7,593 bases of DNA from Candidatus Aminicenantota bacterium (GCA_030614645.1 JAUWTR010000065.1:1-7593), one strand, 5' to 3'; counted from the first letter of the stretch, positions 1 through 6,248 are shown. Notes: generated by a model not told the origin, from the letters alone. Translations and numbers: made by a program.

Positions 1-654
1 CACAATAATATTGATAATATAAATGCTGTCAGGAATAATTTTGTTGAGGCTTTGAAGGAAAAAAATATTGCTATGGAGATTTATTCCGGAGCTGAGGTCC
101 ATATAAGCCATAATCTATTAACTGAAATTAAAGAACACAAAGAAAGCCTAGTTATCAATAAGGGCTCATATATTATGGTAGAATTTCCCTCCGACCACAT
201 ATTTACCGGGGTAAAACAGCTGTTTTTTGATTTGATGAGTGAGGAGCTGATTCCGATCATAGCTCATCCGGAGAGAAATTCTATATTCCGGCAGAGTCCT
301 GAATTATTGTTTGACCTGGTTCAGATGGGAGGACTTTGCCAGGTAAACTCTGGAAGTTTTAAAGGACTCTACGGCACTCGTGTAAAAGAGGCTGCAATTG
401 AATTCATTAAATCAAACTTTATCCATTTTGTCGGAAGTGATTGTCATAACACCAGAGCCAGCAAACCGGAAATTTCAGCAACTGTTCAGGTCATAACCGC
501 TGTCATAGGAGAGAATAAGGCTAAGGCTTTGGTAACAAAGAATCCCAAAGCAGTCTTGGATGACAAGGCTATTCCTGAGCTTCCTGAACCGAAGAATCCC
601 AGAGATAGAAAAAAGTCATTTAAGATCAAGCTCCCATCTTTTTTAAAGCGGTGA
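1..654 (+). CDS. Tyrosine-protein phosphatase, CpsB/YwqE type (PHP fold), 5'-truncated by the window edge
   Basis: The reading frame is open from base 1, so the gene starts upstream; 217 residues are visible against roughly 250-260 for the family. The missing N-terminus should hold the first metal-binding HxH motif. Counting from the first visible residue, the protein shows GAEV (30-33), the acidic residue of VEFP (E61), AHPER (88-92), QVNSGSFKG (114-122) and GSDCHN (145-150), in the order expected of CpsB/YwqE/Wzb-like PHP phosphatases. These are metal-dependent enzymes that remove phosphate from tyrosine-autokinases controlling capsule or exopolysaccharide polymerisation and export. The C-terminal tail (about 190-217) is proline-rich, then strongly basic (ending PSFLKR), and may bind membrane or a partner; that is inference. 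The TTG at 52 is an internal codon. The next gene starts inside this stop (GTGA overlap), which suggests translational coupling. A polysaccharide cluster may lie to the left, outside the window. Confidence 0.87.
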   Translation, partial: HNNIDNINAVRNNFVEALKEKNIAMEIYSGAEVHISHNLLTEIKEHKESLVINKGSYIMVEFPSDHIFTGVKQLFFDLMSEELIPIIAHPERNSIFRQSPELLFDLVQMGGLCQVNSGSFKGLYGTRVKEAAIEFIKSNFIHFVGSDCHNTRASKPEISATVQVITAVIGENKAKALVTKNPKAVLDDKAIPELPEPKNPRDRKKSFKIKLPSFLKR

Positions 655-671
655 ATGGCTTTAAAGCAGTG
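645..671 (+). repeat. Degenerate 9-bp tandem microrepeat across a stop/start overlap
   Basis: Three consecutive 9-mers: AAAGCGGTG, AATGGCTTT and AAAGCAGTG. The first and third differ at one base; the middle one is poor. The block covers the phosphatase stop (652-654) and the proposed GTG start of the next gene. Similar 9-mers occur at 1273-1290 and 3799-3825. Confidence 0.45.
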
Positions 672-1274
672 AAATTTGAGTGGAAAATTATTAATTACAA
701 TAAAATTATAATTAGACGCGAATTTACACATGTTTTGCTAATACTACTGATTACAACCCCGCTTTTTTCCCAGGTGGAGTATTCTATTGAAGACGCCCTT
801 AAGGTTGTCGGCTATATTGAAAGATTACAAGAAGCGCAATTGATGGAATATTCGGGCCCTCAAAGAGAAATCGAAGTTACAGAAAGTGAACTCAACTCGT
901 ACTTTGCTTACTTGATCGATATTGACAAAGAAGAAATAATGAAGGAACTACGGCTTAAAATATTTGAGGACAATAAGATCGAAGGGAAAATATTTATAGA
1001 CCTGCAAGGACAGAAGCTTCCCGAAATCTTACGCCCCTACATGAATTTTTATTTTGGCGCGAAACTGGATATTAAGGAAAAAAAAGTAAGGATTAATATT
1101 GACAAGCTTTTTCTTGAAGGTCAGCAAATAAATAAGGTGATCCTTGATATGGTGATATATGTAGCTTCAAAAATAAATGACACAGAATCGAGCAGCATCA
1201 GCGATTGGTATGCCTTACCATTTGGAATAAAAGATATCAGGACAAGGAAGGGGAGGGCGGTGTTTTTTTACTGA
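651..1274 (+). CDS. Predicted secreted or periplasmic protein of unknown function
   Basis: 207 codons from a GTG that overlaps the phosphatase stop by 4 nt. There is no clear ribosome binding site, so translation probably depends on coupling, or starts later; GTG 669 is in frame. Residues about 18-41 look like a signal peptide: a basic stretch (IIIRREFTH), a hydrophobic core (VLLILLITTPL) and a likely cleavage near FS-Q at 40-41. The first 15 or so residues come partly from a 9-bp microrepeat and may not be translated. The mature part is rich in alternating beta-strand-like segments (IEGKIFIDLQG, KKVRINIDKLFLEG) and ends with a LPFGIKDIRTRKGRAVFFY-like segment, which recalls lipid-binding or membrane-associated beta proteins of the DUF2993 style; this is only a resemblance. 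I do not recognise a named family. Neighbours (polysaccharide phosphatase, rsmD) do not reveal its role. Confidence 0.7.
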   Translation: MNGFKAVKFEWKIINYNKIIIRREFTHVLLILLITTPLFSQVEYSIEDALKVVGYIERLQEAQLMEYSGPQREIEVTESELNSYFAYLIDIDKEEIMKELRLKIFEDNKIEGKIFIDLQGQKLPEILRPYMNFYFGAKLDIKEKKVRINIDKLFLEGQQINKVILDMVIYVASKINDTESSSISDWYALPFGIKDIRTRKGRAVFFY

Positions 1275-1290
1275 AGCAGTAAAAGCTGTA
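1273..1290 (+). repeat. Degenerate 9-bp tandem microrepeat after the secreted-protein stop
   Basis: Two 9-mers, GAAGCAGTA and AAAGCTGTA, start inside the TGA stop at 1272-1274. They match the AAAGCAGTA-like units at 645-671 and 3799-3825. The remainder of the gap to rsmD (1291-1330) is AT-rich, with no terminator hairpin and no convincing promoter. Confidence 0.45.
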
Positions 1291-1330
1291 AACAATTTAC
1301 TAACCATTTACTATTTAATTAGAAAGCATA

Positions 1331-1876
1331 ATGATACGTATTATTAGCGGTCTTTATAAGGGAAAAAAGCTGAAACGAGTTCACAGCCCAAACGTAAGGC
1401 CGATGCCGGATAAGCTGAAAGGCTCACTTTTCAGTATAATCAATTCCGATATTCCTGAAAAAGATTTCCTTGACGGTTTTGCAGGAACCGGTTCTGTTGG
1501 TATAGAGGCTTTAAGTCGGGGAGCGCGGCTGGTTGTTTTTATTGATGAATTCTATCCTGCTGTAAAAATAATCAGGCATAACCTGGATAAATGTCAGGCT
1601 GGGGATAAAGCTATTGTTTTGCATAAGGAATTCAACCGGGCAGTAATAAATCTAGCCAGGGATGAGCTGAAATTTGATTTAATATTCCTGGACCCACCAT
1701 ACAGGTTGCTGGATGAACGAAATCCCCTAAAAGTAATTTTTAAACGAAGCATTCTTAAGGAGACCGGGTTGATAATATTACGCCATCATTTTAAAACGAA
1801 ATTTGAAACTAAATATTTCAAGCTGGAGCGGAAGGTTAGGATGGGAGATGATGTGCTGAGTTTTCACAAGAAATAA
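1331..1876 (+). CDS. rsmD: 16S rRNA (guanine(966)-N(2))-methyltransferase RsmD
   Basis: A Rossmann-fold SAM-dependent methyltransferase of 181 residues, the usual RsmD length. It begins with the typical MIRIISGLYKGKKL segment. Residues 23-37 correspond to the family's RPT...R..LFN region, here RPMPDKLKGSLFSII, so the usual threonine and arginine are replaced by methionine and lysine. SAM motif I is LDGFAGTGSVGIEALSRGA (47-65), an acidic residue follows at D72, and the catalytic DPPY is at 121-124. RsmD methylates the exocyclic N2 of G966 (E. coli numbering) in helix 31 of 16S rRNA during 30S assembly. ATG 1331 has a weak Shine-Dalgarno-like AGAAAG at 1321-1326. The gene ends 3 bp before the stop of the opposing sigma-factor gene, with no terminator between them. 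rsmD is often followed by coaD; that is not so here. Confidence 0.93.
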   Translation: MIRIISGLYKGKKLKRVHSPNVRPMPDKLKGSLFSIINSDIPEKDFLDGFAGTGSVGIEALSRGARLVVFIDEFYPAVKIIRHNLDKCQAGDKAIVLHKEFNRAVINLARDELKFDLIFLDPPYRLLDERNPLKVIFKRSILKETGLIILRHHFKTKFETKYFKLERKVRMGDDVLSFHKK

Positions 1877-1879
1877 AGG

Positions 1880-2386
1880 TTATTTTCCAATTGTTTTTTT
1901 CAGTGATTTTTTGGCACTATTAATTAAGTGGCTTACTCTTCCTGCAGAGATGGAAAACATTTCTCCGATTTGTTTTTGTGAAATGCCCATATAATAATAA
2001 AGGTACATAATATCTGCGTGTTTGGATTTTATTTTTTTTAAGGCTTTAAATGTCATTTTAGCTTGTTCTTTATTTTCTGCGATAACAGCAGGATCAAGAG
2101 AGCTAGAGACATCAAGGAAATATTTTGGTTTTCTGCTTTTTTTCCTGATATAGTCTGTTATTTTATGAGATGTTATAGAAAATATGTATGTTCCTATTGA
2201 ACTTTCTCCTTTAAATTTCCCCGTTTTTACAGATTCAATAACATTAAGAATAATATTACTGCAGATATCCTCCCATTCCGGGTTATTAAAGCCAATTGAC
2301 CTTCTAACCCGGAAACTTATCTGGGACCAATACCTTAAGAAAACATCTTCCAGGTTAATTTCAGTTGCTTTTTTATCTGCTTTCAA
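1880..2386 (-). CDS. Small RNA polymerase sigma-70 family (ECF-like) factor
   Basis: 168 residues. Region 2 spans about 12-85: EWEDICSNIILNVIES resembles the -10-recognition helix area, followed by IGTYIFSITSHKITDYIRKKSRK, the conserved WL..IA.N...D..R..-like segment. A linker follows, then region 4 (about 110-166) with the helix-turn-helix MGISQKQIGEMFSISAGRVSHLINSAKKSLKK. There is no region 1.1 or 3, which fits an ECF-type (group IV) factor that directs RNA polymerase to a special promoter set. The start is TTG at 2386, chosen because AGAGG (2396-2392) lies 5 nt upstream; an ATG at 2402 is out of frame and meets a stop within five codons. No anti-sigma gene is next to it: rsmD converges on it and an unknown gene diverges. 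Its regulon and inducing signal cannot be read here. Confidence 0.87.
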   Translation of the reverse strand: MKADKKATEINLEDVFLRYWSQISFRVRRSIGFNNPEWEDICSNIILNVIESVKTGKFKGESSIGTYIFSITSHKITDYIRKKSRKPKYFLDVSSSLDPAVIAENKEQAKMTFKALKKIKSKHADIMYLYYYMGISQKQIGEMFSISAGRVSHLINSAKKSLKKTIGK

Positions 2387-2403
2387 ATTAACCTCTGCTC
2401 ATT

Positions 2404-2437
2404 ATTATATAATATCACTTACCTGAAATATTCACAA
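2404..2437 (-). promoter_or_regulatory. Putative promoter of the sigma-factor gene
   Basis: Reading the minus strand, TTGTGA (2437-2432) is followed after 17 nt by TATTAT (2414-2409), a good sigma-70-type pair; an overlapping TATAAT lies at 2409-2404. Transcription would begin near 2402, leaving a short leader that holds the AGAGG ribosome binding site (2396-2392). Inferred by consensus only. Confidence 0.5.
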
Positions 2438-2522
2438 AAATGTCGATATGTATGATAGTTAGAAAATAGAAAATTGTAAATGGAAAGATGCTAAAGGTTA
2501 GAGAGGGAATCTAAAAACTTAG

Positions 2523-2551
2523 TTGTAAGGAAGATTCTTTTTGTTTAAAAT
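2523..2551 (+). promoter_or_regulatory. Putative promoter of the unknown/VanZ-like gene pair
   Basis: TTGTAA (2523-2528) and TAAAAT (2546-2551) are 17 nt apart. Transcription would start near 2558, just before AGGA at 2566-2569 and the candidate starts at 2572 (TTG) and 2581 (ATG). It is divergent from the sigma-gene promoter about 90 bp away. Inferred by consensus only. Confidence 0.45.
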
Positions 2552-2580
2552 AAGTCCTATTATTTAGGAAATTGATTAGG

Positions 2581-3438
2581 ATGACTTTTTTTAAAACTAA
2601 AAAAACTTCAGGTGTACGCCCTTCATTTCTTGTAAGCCAGGATGATCTTTTTTCGGATTTAGACAAGAAAAAAGGTTCTACTCTTTTTCTTGGGAAATAC
2701 ACCCTGCGTGAAGCTGCCATTGTATTAAAAAAGAAAAGTTTTGCTCGAGAGGCTCAGAAGCGCAAGCTATGGCCGATTAATGTTGAACTTGACTCTTCTG
2801 AATTTCCACCATTGCAGAGGCTTAAGATGTTTTATAAAGACAACAGGCCGGAAAATTTAGTTGTTGATTTAAAAATAAGGGAAGGCAGGTTTAAGCCAAT
2901 AACTGATCCTCCCTTAAAATTCTCATTTTTAAAATTTGATTTTTTAGTATTGGAATGGCTGACTTTACAAAACCCTAATTTGCCTTTTTCCGGCGATAAA
3001 ACTCCACTTCCCGGACAGAATTATCGTGGTCTTAATTTGGGGAAAAAGATAATCGATTTATTTGTCTATTTAGCCCGGCTAAATAGAAATGACGGGATCC
3101 TAGCGTTTCCAGCTTATTTTCATAATGCCCTCCTGTTTTCCAGAAATTATCATTTTATCAATCCGGAAAAGAAAGCAGAGGTTCAGACGATCCGGAAATC
3201 ATTTTCACATATTTCCTTCAAACAGTTAGCCTGGATAGTTCATTTGAATTGTCTGCGGGATAAAGAAAATAATATATATAAGTGGAAAGGCGAGGCTCAA
3301 GTCTATCCCTTAAACAAGGAAATGAAAAAGTATTTTATTTCCAAAGAATATACAGAAATGGCAGATGAGAAGGAAAAAAAATTGCGATATTCCATTGATT
3401 GGTCGTGTTATTGGGAGAAAATAAATAAAATAAAATGA
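2581..3438 (+). CDS. Conserved-looking protein of unknown function with a GNAT-like acetyltransferase motif
   Basis: 285 residues from ATG 2581. A TTG at 2572 is in frame, but AGGA (2566-2569) lies only 2 nt from it and 11 nt from the ATG, so neither start is ideal. I do not know a named function. Residues 119-132 are hydrophobic strand-like, then comes PGQNYRGLNLGKKIIDLFVYLARL (144-167), which resembles GNAT motif A: a Q/R-x-x-G-x-G/A pyrophosphate-binding loop followed by a helix. DGILAFPAYFHNALLFSRNYHFINPE (171-196) is like the GNAT strand and helix with 'N.A..LY...GF'. An acyl-CoA-dependent transferase fold is therefore possible; this is inference. A second conserved-looking block, IYKWKGEAQVYPLNKEMKKYF (232-252), follows. 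The protein is lysine-rich and has no signal peptide or membrane segment. Its stop overlaps the ATG of the VanZ-like gene by 4 nt, which implies coupled translation. Confidence 0.75.
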   Translation: MTFFKTKKTSGVRPSFLVSQDDLFSDLDKKKGSTLFLGKYTLREAAIVLKKKSFAREAQKRKLWPINVELDSSEFPPLQRLKMFYKDNRPENLVVDLKIREGRFKPITDPPLKFSFLKFDFLVLEWLTLQNPNLPFSGDKTPLPGQNYRGLNLGKKIIDLFVYLARLNRNDGILAFPAYFHNALLFSRNYHFINPEKKAEVQTIRKSFSHISFKQLAWIVHLNCLRDKENNIYKWKGEAQVYPLNKEMKKYFISKEYTEMADEKEKKLRYSIDWSCYWEKINKIK

Positions 3439-3818
3439 GGACCTTTGTAAAGGATCATCCTTTTATGCCAGCCTGGGTTTTTGCAGTGGTGATGTTTGGA
3501 GGATGTTCGGTACCAGTTGATAAAATTTCGAAAATTTCGGAATCCCATCTGATTCTTTCTGTTATTTTATCTGATTCCTTTCTGCATTTCTGTATGTTTG
3601 GCCTGCTTGTGTGGCTTATATGTTATGGGTATTATAGATTGGGCAGATTTAGGGTTCCTTATATAAAGATTTTTTTTATGGCGATATGCTATGGCCTGGG
3701 AATAGAAATATGGCAGGCCGTACTTTCGTACCGGTCATTTAGCATATTTGATTTATTTTTTGATCTACTGGGTATTACTGTTGTGATTATAATCAGCAAA
3801 AGCAGGAAAAGCAGATAA
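3435..3818 (+). CDS. VanZ-like family small membrane protein
   Basis: 127 residues with about four hydrophobic segments (about 11-25, 47-66, 76-95 and 103-120) and a short basic C-terminus. Family-type positions are visible: the DSFLHF motif (47-52), then G89..E91..Q94, R100, and a D106...D110..G113 series, matching the VanZ pattern D...H...E..Q.....R...D...N..G, with the usual asparagine replaced by D110. VanZ gives low-level teicoplanin resistance in enterococci, but most chromosomal VanZ-like proteins have no known role, and resistance should not be assumed. The start is the ATG within the ATGA overlap with the upstream gene, so the two are probably co-translated. The last codons (SKSRKSR) are encoded by a 9-bp tandem repeat. 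Confidence 0.8.
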   Translation: MRTFVKDHPFMPAWVFAVVMFGGCSVPVDKISKISESHLILSVILSDSFLHFCMFGLLVWLICYGYYRLGRFRVPYIKIFFMAICYGLGIEIWQAVLSYRSFSIFDLFFDLLGITVVIIISKSRKSR

Positions 3819-3825
3819 AGCAGTA
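3799..3825 (+). repeat. 9-bp tandem microrepeat across the VanZ-like stop codon
   Basis: Three units in a row, AAAGCAGGA, AAAGCAGAT and AAAGCAGTA, share AAAGCAG. The TAA stop (3816-3818) lies across the second and third units, and the palindromic repeat starts directly after. Related units occur at 645-671 and 1273-1290. Confidence 0.6.
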
Positions 3826-3984
3826 AAGGCCTGGATACTGGTAAATCCCGGAGAAAGCCATCCGGAACAACGCGGGCATGGTTCCTTGAGAGAATCTCGA
3901 GGAGAGCGTTGTGAGGACAGGAAGGGATTTCCCTGCTGGGGGAAATCCCTGTCTTTCGTAGGGAATTACCAGTATCCAGGCCTT
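3826..3984. repeat. Structured intergenic palindromic repeat, copy 1 (MITE-like or REP-like)
   Basis: A 159-nt element closed by 24-nt inverted repeats: 3826-3849 pairs with 3961-3984 with one mismatch (core GGCCTGGATACTGGTAA). Inside are two further arms. The first pairs ACAACGC (3867-3873) with GCGTTGT (3906-3912) and contains CCTTGAGA (3884-3891) facing TCTCGAGG (3895-3902) over a 3-nt loop, with one G-T pair. The second pairs AGGGATTTCCC (3923-3933) with GGGAAATCCCT (3940-3950); an alternative, mutually exclusive hairpin pairs TCCCTG (3946-3951) with TAGGGA (3959-3964). It is visibly richer in G+C than its surroundings. There is no ORF of use and no obvious target-site duplication. A partial second copy lies at 7433-7497. 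It sits between the VanZ-like stop and the rpmE promoter and could also attenuate transcription, although no U-tract follows. Confidence 0.85.
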
Positions 3985-4054
3985 ACAACTTTTATAAGTT
4001 TGAAGAAATATTGGAAGGGAACTGCAGGAAGATGTTTTAGTTTTGCAGGAATTC

Positions 4055-4063
4055 TGTTATAAT
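4055..4063 (+). promoter_or_regulatory. Putative extended -10 promoter of rpmE-prfA-prmC
   Basis: TGTTATAAT gives a perfect TATAAT (4058-4063) with the extended-10 TG one base upstream (4055-4056). No good -35 is seen at 16-18 nt (TTTTAG at 4035-4040), as is common for extended -10 promoters. Transcription would begin near 4070, just before AGGAG (4076-4080), which is 8 nt from the rpmE ATG. Confidence 0.6.
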
Positions 4064-4088
4064 AATTGCTGAATTAGGAGATTTTAAA

Positions 4089-4295
4089 ATGAAAAAAGAT
4101 ATTCATCCGAATTACGATGAGTGCCAGATAATTTGTGCCTGTGGAAATAGTTTTAAAACAAGGTCAACTAAAAAGGAAATCAGAGTTGAGATATGTTCAC
4201 AGTGCCATCCCTTCTATACAGGAAAACAGAAGTTCATTGACAGTGCAGGAAGAGTAGAAAAGTTCAGGAAGAAATACGGTGAGATTAAAAGATAG
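4089..4295 (+). CDS. rpmE: 50S ribosomal protein L31 (zinc-binding, C+ form)
   Basis: 68 residues, the normal size of type A L31. It begins MKKDIHPNY and has the zinc ligands C16-x-C18 and C36-x-x-C39, followed by the signature [13 protein letters not shown] (39-51). L31 sits on the large subunit and helps form a bridge to the 30S head. Having all four cysteines marks the zinc-dependent form; many bacteria replace it with a cysteine-free paralogue under zinc starvation, and none is seen here. The start is well supported by AGGAG 8 nt upstream. The stop is 5 bp from the prfA start. rpmE followed by prfA and prmC is a known bacterial gene order. Confidence 0.96.
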   Translation: MKKDIHPNYDECQIICACGNSFKTRSTKKEIRVEICSQCHPFYTGKQKFIDSAGRVEKFRKKYGEIKR

Positions 4296-4300
4296 GTATA

Positions 4301-5383
4301 ATGCTTCAAGAGTTGGGCAATGTAAAGGCGAAGTATGACAAGCTGACTGCATTGTTGTCAGATTCTGATATAGTTTCCGATCCGAATAAAGTTAAAAATC
4401 TTTCCAAAGAAAGGGCTGAACTTGAGCCTATTGTAAAAGCCTATATAAGTTTTCTAAATACACATAAAAGCATAAAAGGATCCAGGGAAATCATTGATGA
4501 CCCGGATGCAGAAGAGGAACTCAAAGAACTTGCTGAAGAAGAATTGCAGGAGCTTGGAAAGGAACTGGAAAAGATTACAAAAGAGTTGAAAGTGCTGCTT
4601 CTTCCTAAGGATCCCAATGATGAAAAGAACGTTTTTCTGGAAATAAGAGCGGGAGCAGGAGGAGATGAGGCATCACTTTTTGCCCAGGATTTATTCCGGA
4701 TGTATTCACGCTTGGCCGAGAAAAAAGGCTGGAAAAAAGAGATTATGAGTACTAGTTCTTCTTCGATAAAAGGATTTAAGGAGATTATCGTAAATATAAG
4801 GGGCAATAGGGTTTATTCCAAGCTTAAATATGAAAGCGGTGTTCACCGCGTCCAAAGGGTACCGCAAACAGAAACCAGCGGACGTATACATACCTCTACA
4901 GTCACGGTTGCGGTCCTGCCGGAAGCTGAGGATGTAGATATTAAGCTCGATCCTAAGGACTTGAGAATAGAAGCATTTAGTTCATCTGGACCCGGCGGGC
5001 AAAGTGTAAATCGTACCTATTCAGCTATAAGGGTAACACATGAACCTTCCGGCCTGGTAGTCTCTTGCCAGGATGAAAAATCTCAGCATCGCAACAAAGA
5101 TAAAGCTTTGCGGATTCTAAGGACAAGGCTGCTTGATATTGCGCAGAAAGAGCAGCAGAAAGAGATCTCACAAAACCGGAAATCTCAGGTCGGGACAGGG
5201 GAAAGGAGCGAGAAGATCAGGACATATAATTTTTCTCAGTCTAGGGTTACCGATCATCGCCTAAACTTGACACTGCATAAATTGGAAAATATCCTAGATG
5301 GAGACTTGGATGAGATTATAGATACGCTGACTATGCATTTCCAGAGCCAAATGATGGGTGAGGGGAGAGAAAATCTGGTTTGA
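4301..5383 (+). CDS. prfA: Peptide chain release factor 1 (RF1)
   Basis: 360 residues, the standard RF1 length. The N-terminal helical, Glu/Lys-rich domain covers about 1-105. RAGAGGDEASLFAQDLFRMY (116-135) is typical of class I release factors. The codon-recognition tripeptide is P-Q-T (188-190, in RVPQTETSGRIHTS), the PxT type of RF1 that reads UAA and UAG, not the SPF of RF2. The GGQ that triggers peptidyl-tRNA hydrolysis is at 232-234 within SSSGPGGQSVNRTYSAIRVTH. The C-terminus carries the usual KIRTYNFSQSRVTDHR segment. The likely Shine-Dalgarno (ATAGGT, 4292-4297) overlaps the rpmE stop, so translation is probably coupled. Q234 is the expected substrate of PrmC, encoded next. No frameshift signal is present, as expected: autoregulatory frameshifting belongs to prfB. 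Confidence 0.98.
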   Translation: MLQELGNVKAKYDKLTALLSDSDIVSDPNKVKNLSKERAELEPIVKAYISFLNTHKSIKGSREIIDDPDAEEELKELAEEELQELGKELEKITKELKVLLLPKDPNDEKNVFLEIRAGAGGDEASLFAQDLFRMYSRLAEKKGWKKEIMSTSSSSIKGFKEIIVNIRGNRVYSKLKYESGVHRVQRVPQTETSGRIHTSTVTVAVLPEAEDVDIKLDPKDLRIEAFSSSGPGGQSVNRTYSAIRVTHEPSGLVVSCQDEKSQHRNKDKALRILRTRLLDIAQKEQQKEISQNRKSQVGTGERSEKIRTYNFSQSRVTDHRLNLTLHKLENILDGDLDEIIDTLTMHFQSQMMGEGRENLV

Positions 5384-5398
5384 GGATTAGGGAGTGCA

Positions 5399-6244
5399 GT
5401 GAAAAGTGCTCAGGAAATATTGCAGAAGGGGAAAGTTCTTTTAAAAGACCTGCCGCATTCTTCTCTTGAAGCAAAGTTGCTGTTTTTTGCTTCAGCTTCG
5501 TTATCTGAAGAAAAATTCTACTCAGAACCGGGGATACTTATGTCTTCTGCCCAGGAAAAGAAGTACCTGCGTATGGTAAAAAAACGCCTTAAGGGTGTGC
5601 CATCGGCATATTTGATTGGAAGCAAAGAATTCTGGTCACTCTCTTTTAAAGTTCGGCCTGGAGTTCTGATTCCGAGGCCGGAAACTGAGTTGCTTGTTGA
5701 AAAAACAATTGAACTTTCAACAGGTGGAGAGGAAATAATTGCAGATATTGGAACAGGCTGTGGGAATATAGCAATTTCCTTGGCTAAGGAGTTAGACAGA
5801 GCTGAGATCTATGCCACGGATATTTCTAAGAAAGCGTTAGATATCGCCCGGAAAAATGTTTTGCTCCAGGGTAAATCAAGGATTACCCTGATCTGCGGGG
5901 ATTTGTGTATGCCGTTGAAAAAACTGGGACTGGATAGAAGATGTGATTTTATTATTTCAAATCTGCCTTATGTGGCCATAGAGGATTGGGAAAATCTTGA
6001 CCGGGGGATTAGAGACCATGAACCGGAAAAAGCATTGGTTGCAGGTGAGACTGGCCTTGAGGTGATAGAAAAATTGGTTAATGAGGGAGCTGCATTTCTA
6101 AAAACCGGTGGATATCTTATATTTGAGATCGGATTCGGGCAGGAAAAATCAGTACGGACCCTTTTTGGCAAAGAGTGGGAAAAGATCTCATGTTATAGCG
6201 ACCTGACTGGAATTCCCCGGGTTTTTACAGCCCGGAAGAGATGA
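5399..6244 (+). CDS. prmC: Release-factor glutamine N5-methyltransferase PrmC, with NLPY in place of NPPY
   Basis: 281 residues, normal for PrmC (HemK). The N-terminal helical release-factor-binding domain covers about 1-75 and includes R..G.P.AYLIGSKEFW (63-79). RPGVLIPRPETELLVE (86-101) is the family signature. SAM motif I is ADIGTGCGNIAISLA (115-129), and YATDIS (138-143) holds the ribose-binding acid. The catalytic motif, usually NPPY, reads N-L-P-Y at 188-191 (AAT CTG CCT TAT), followed by the usual V..E. The rest, including HEPEKALVAGETGLEVI (207-223), is ordinary. PrmC methylates the GGQ glutamine of RF1 and RF2, which speeds termination. The start is GTG 5399, with AGGGAG (5389-5394) 4 nt upstream; the first in-frame ATG is only at residue 48. 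The gene follows prfA by 15 bp, in the same operon as its substrate. Confidence 0.95.
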   Translation: MKSAQEILQKGKVLLKDLPHSSLEAKLLFFASASLSEEKFYSEPGILMSSAQEKKYLRMVKKRLKGVPSAYLIGSKEFWSLSFKVRPGVLIPRPETELLVEKTIELSTGGEEIIADIGTGCGNIAISLAKELDRAEIYATDISKKALDIARKNVLLQGKSRITLICGDLCMPLKKLGLDRRCDFIISNLPYVAIEDWENLDRGIRDHEPEKALVAGETGLEVIEKLVNEGAAFLKTGGYLIFEIGFGQEKSVRTLFGKEWEKISCYSDLTGIPRVFTARKR

Positions 6245-6248
6245 AGAA

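Noticed and set aside
2511..2720. Minus-strand open frame overlapping the start of the 2581 gene
   Set aside because: It overlaps a longer, better-supported gene and its putative promoter, and shows no recognisable motif or ribosome binding site.
3923..3950. Intrinsic terminator of the VanZ-like operon
   Set aside because: The hairpin is strong, but no run of T follows on either strand, and it is better explained as an arm of the repeat, of which part recurs at 7433-7497.
3826..3984. CRISPR array or tRNA
   Set aside because: There are no regularly spaced direct repeats, and the arms do not form a cloverleaf with an anticodon or T-loop consensus.
4441..4806. Open frame of 121 codons on the minus strand inside prfA
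   Set aside because: It lies antisense to a fully conserved RF1 sequence, and its serine-rich translation is a by-product of the Glu/Lys-rich prfA codons.
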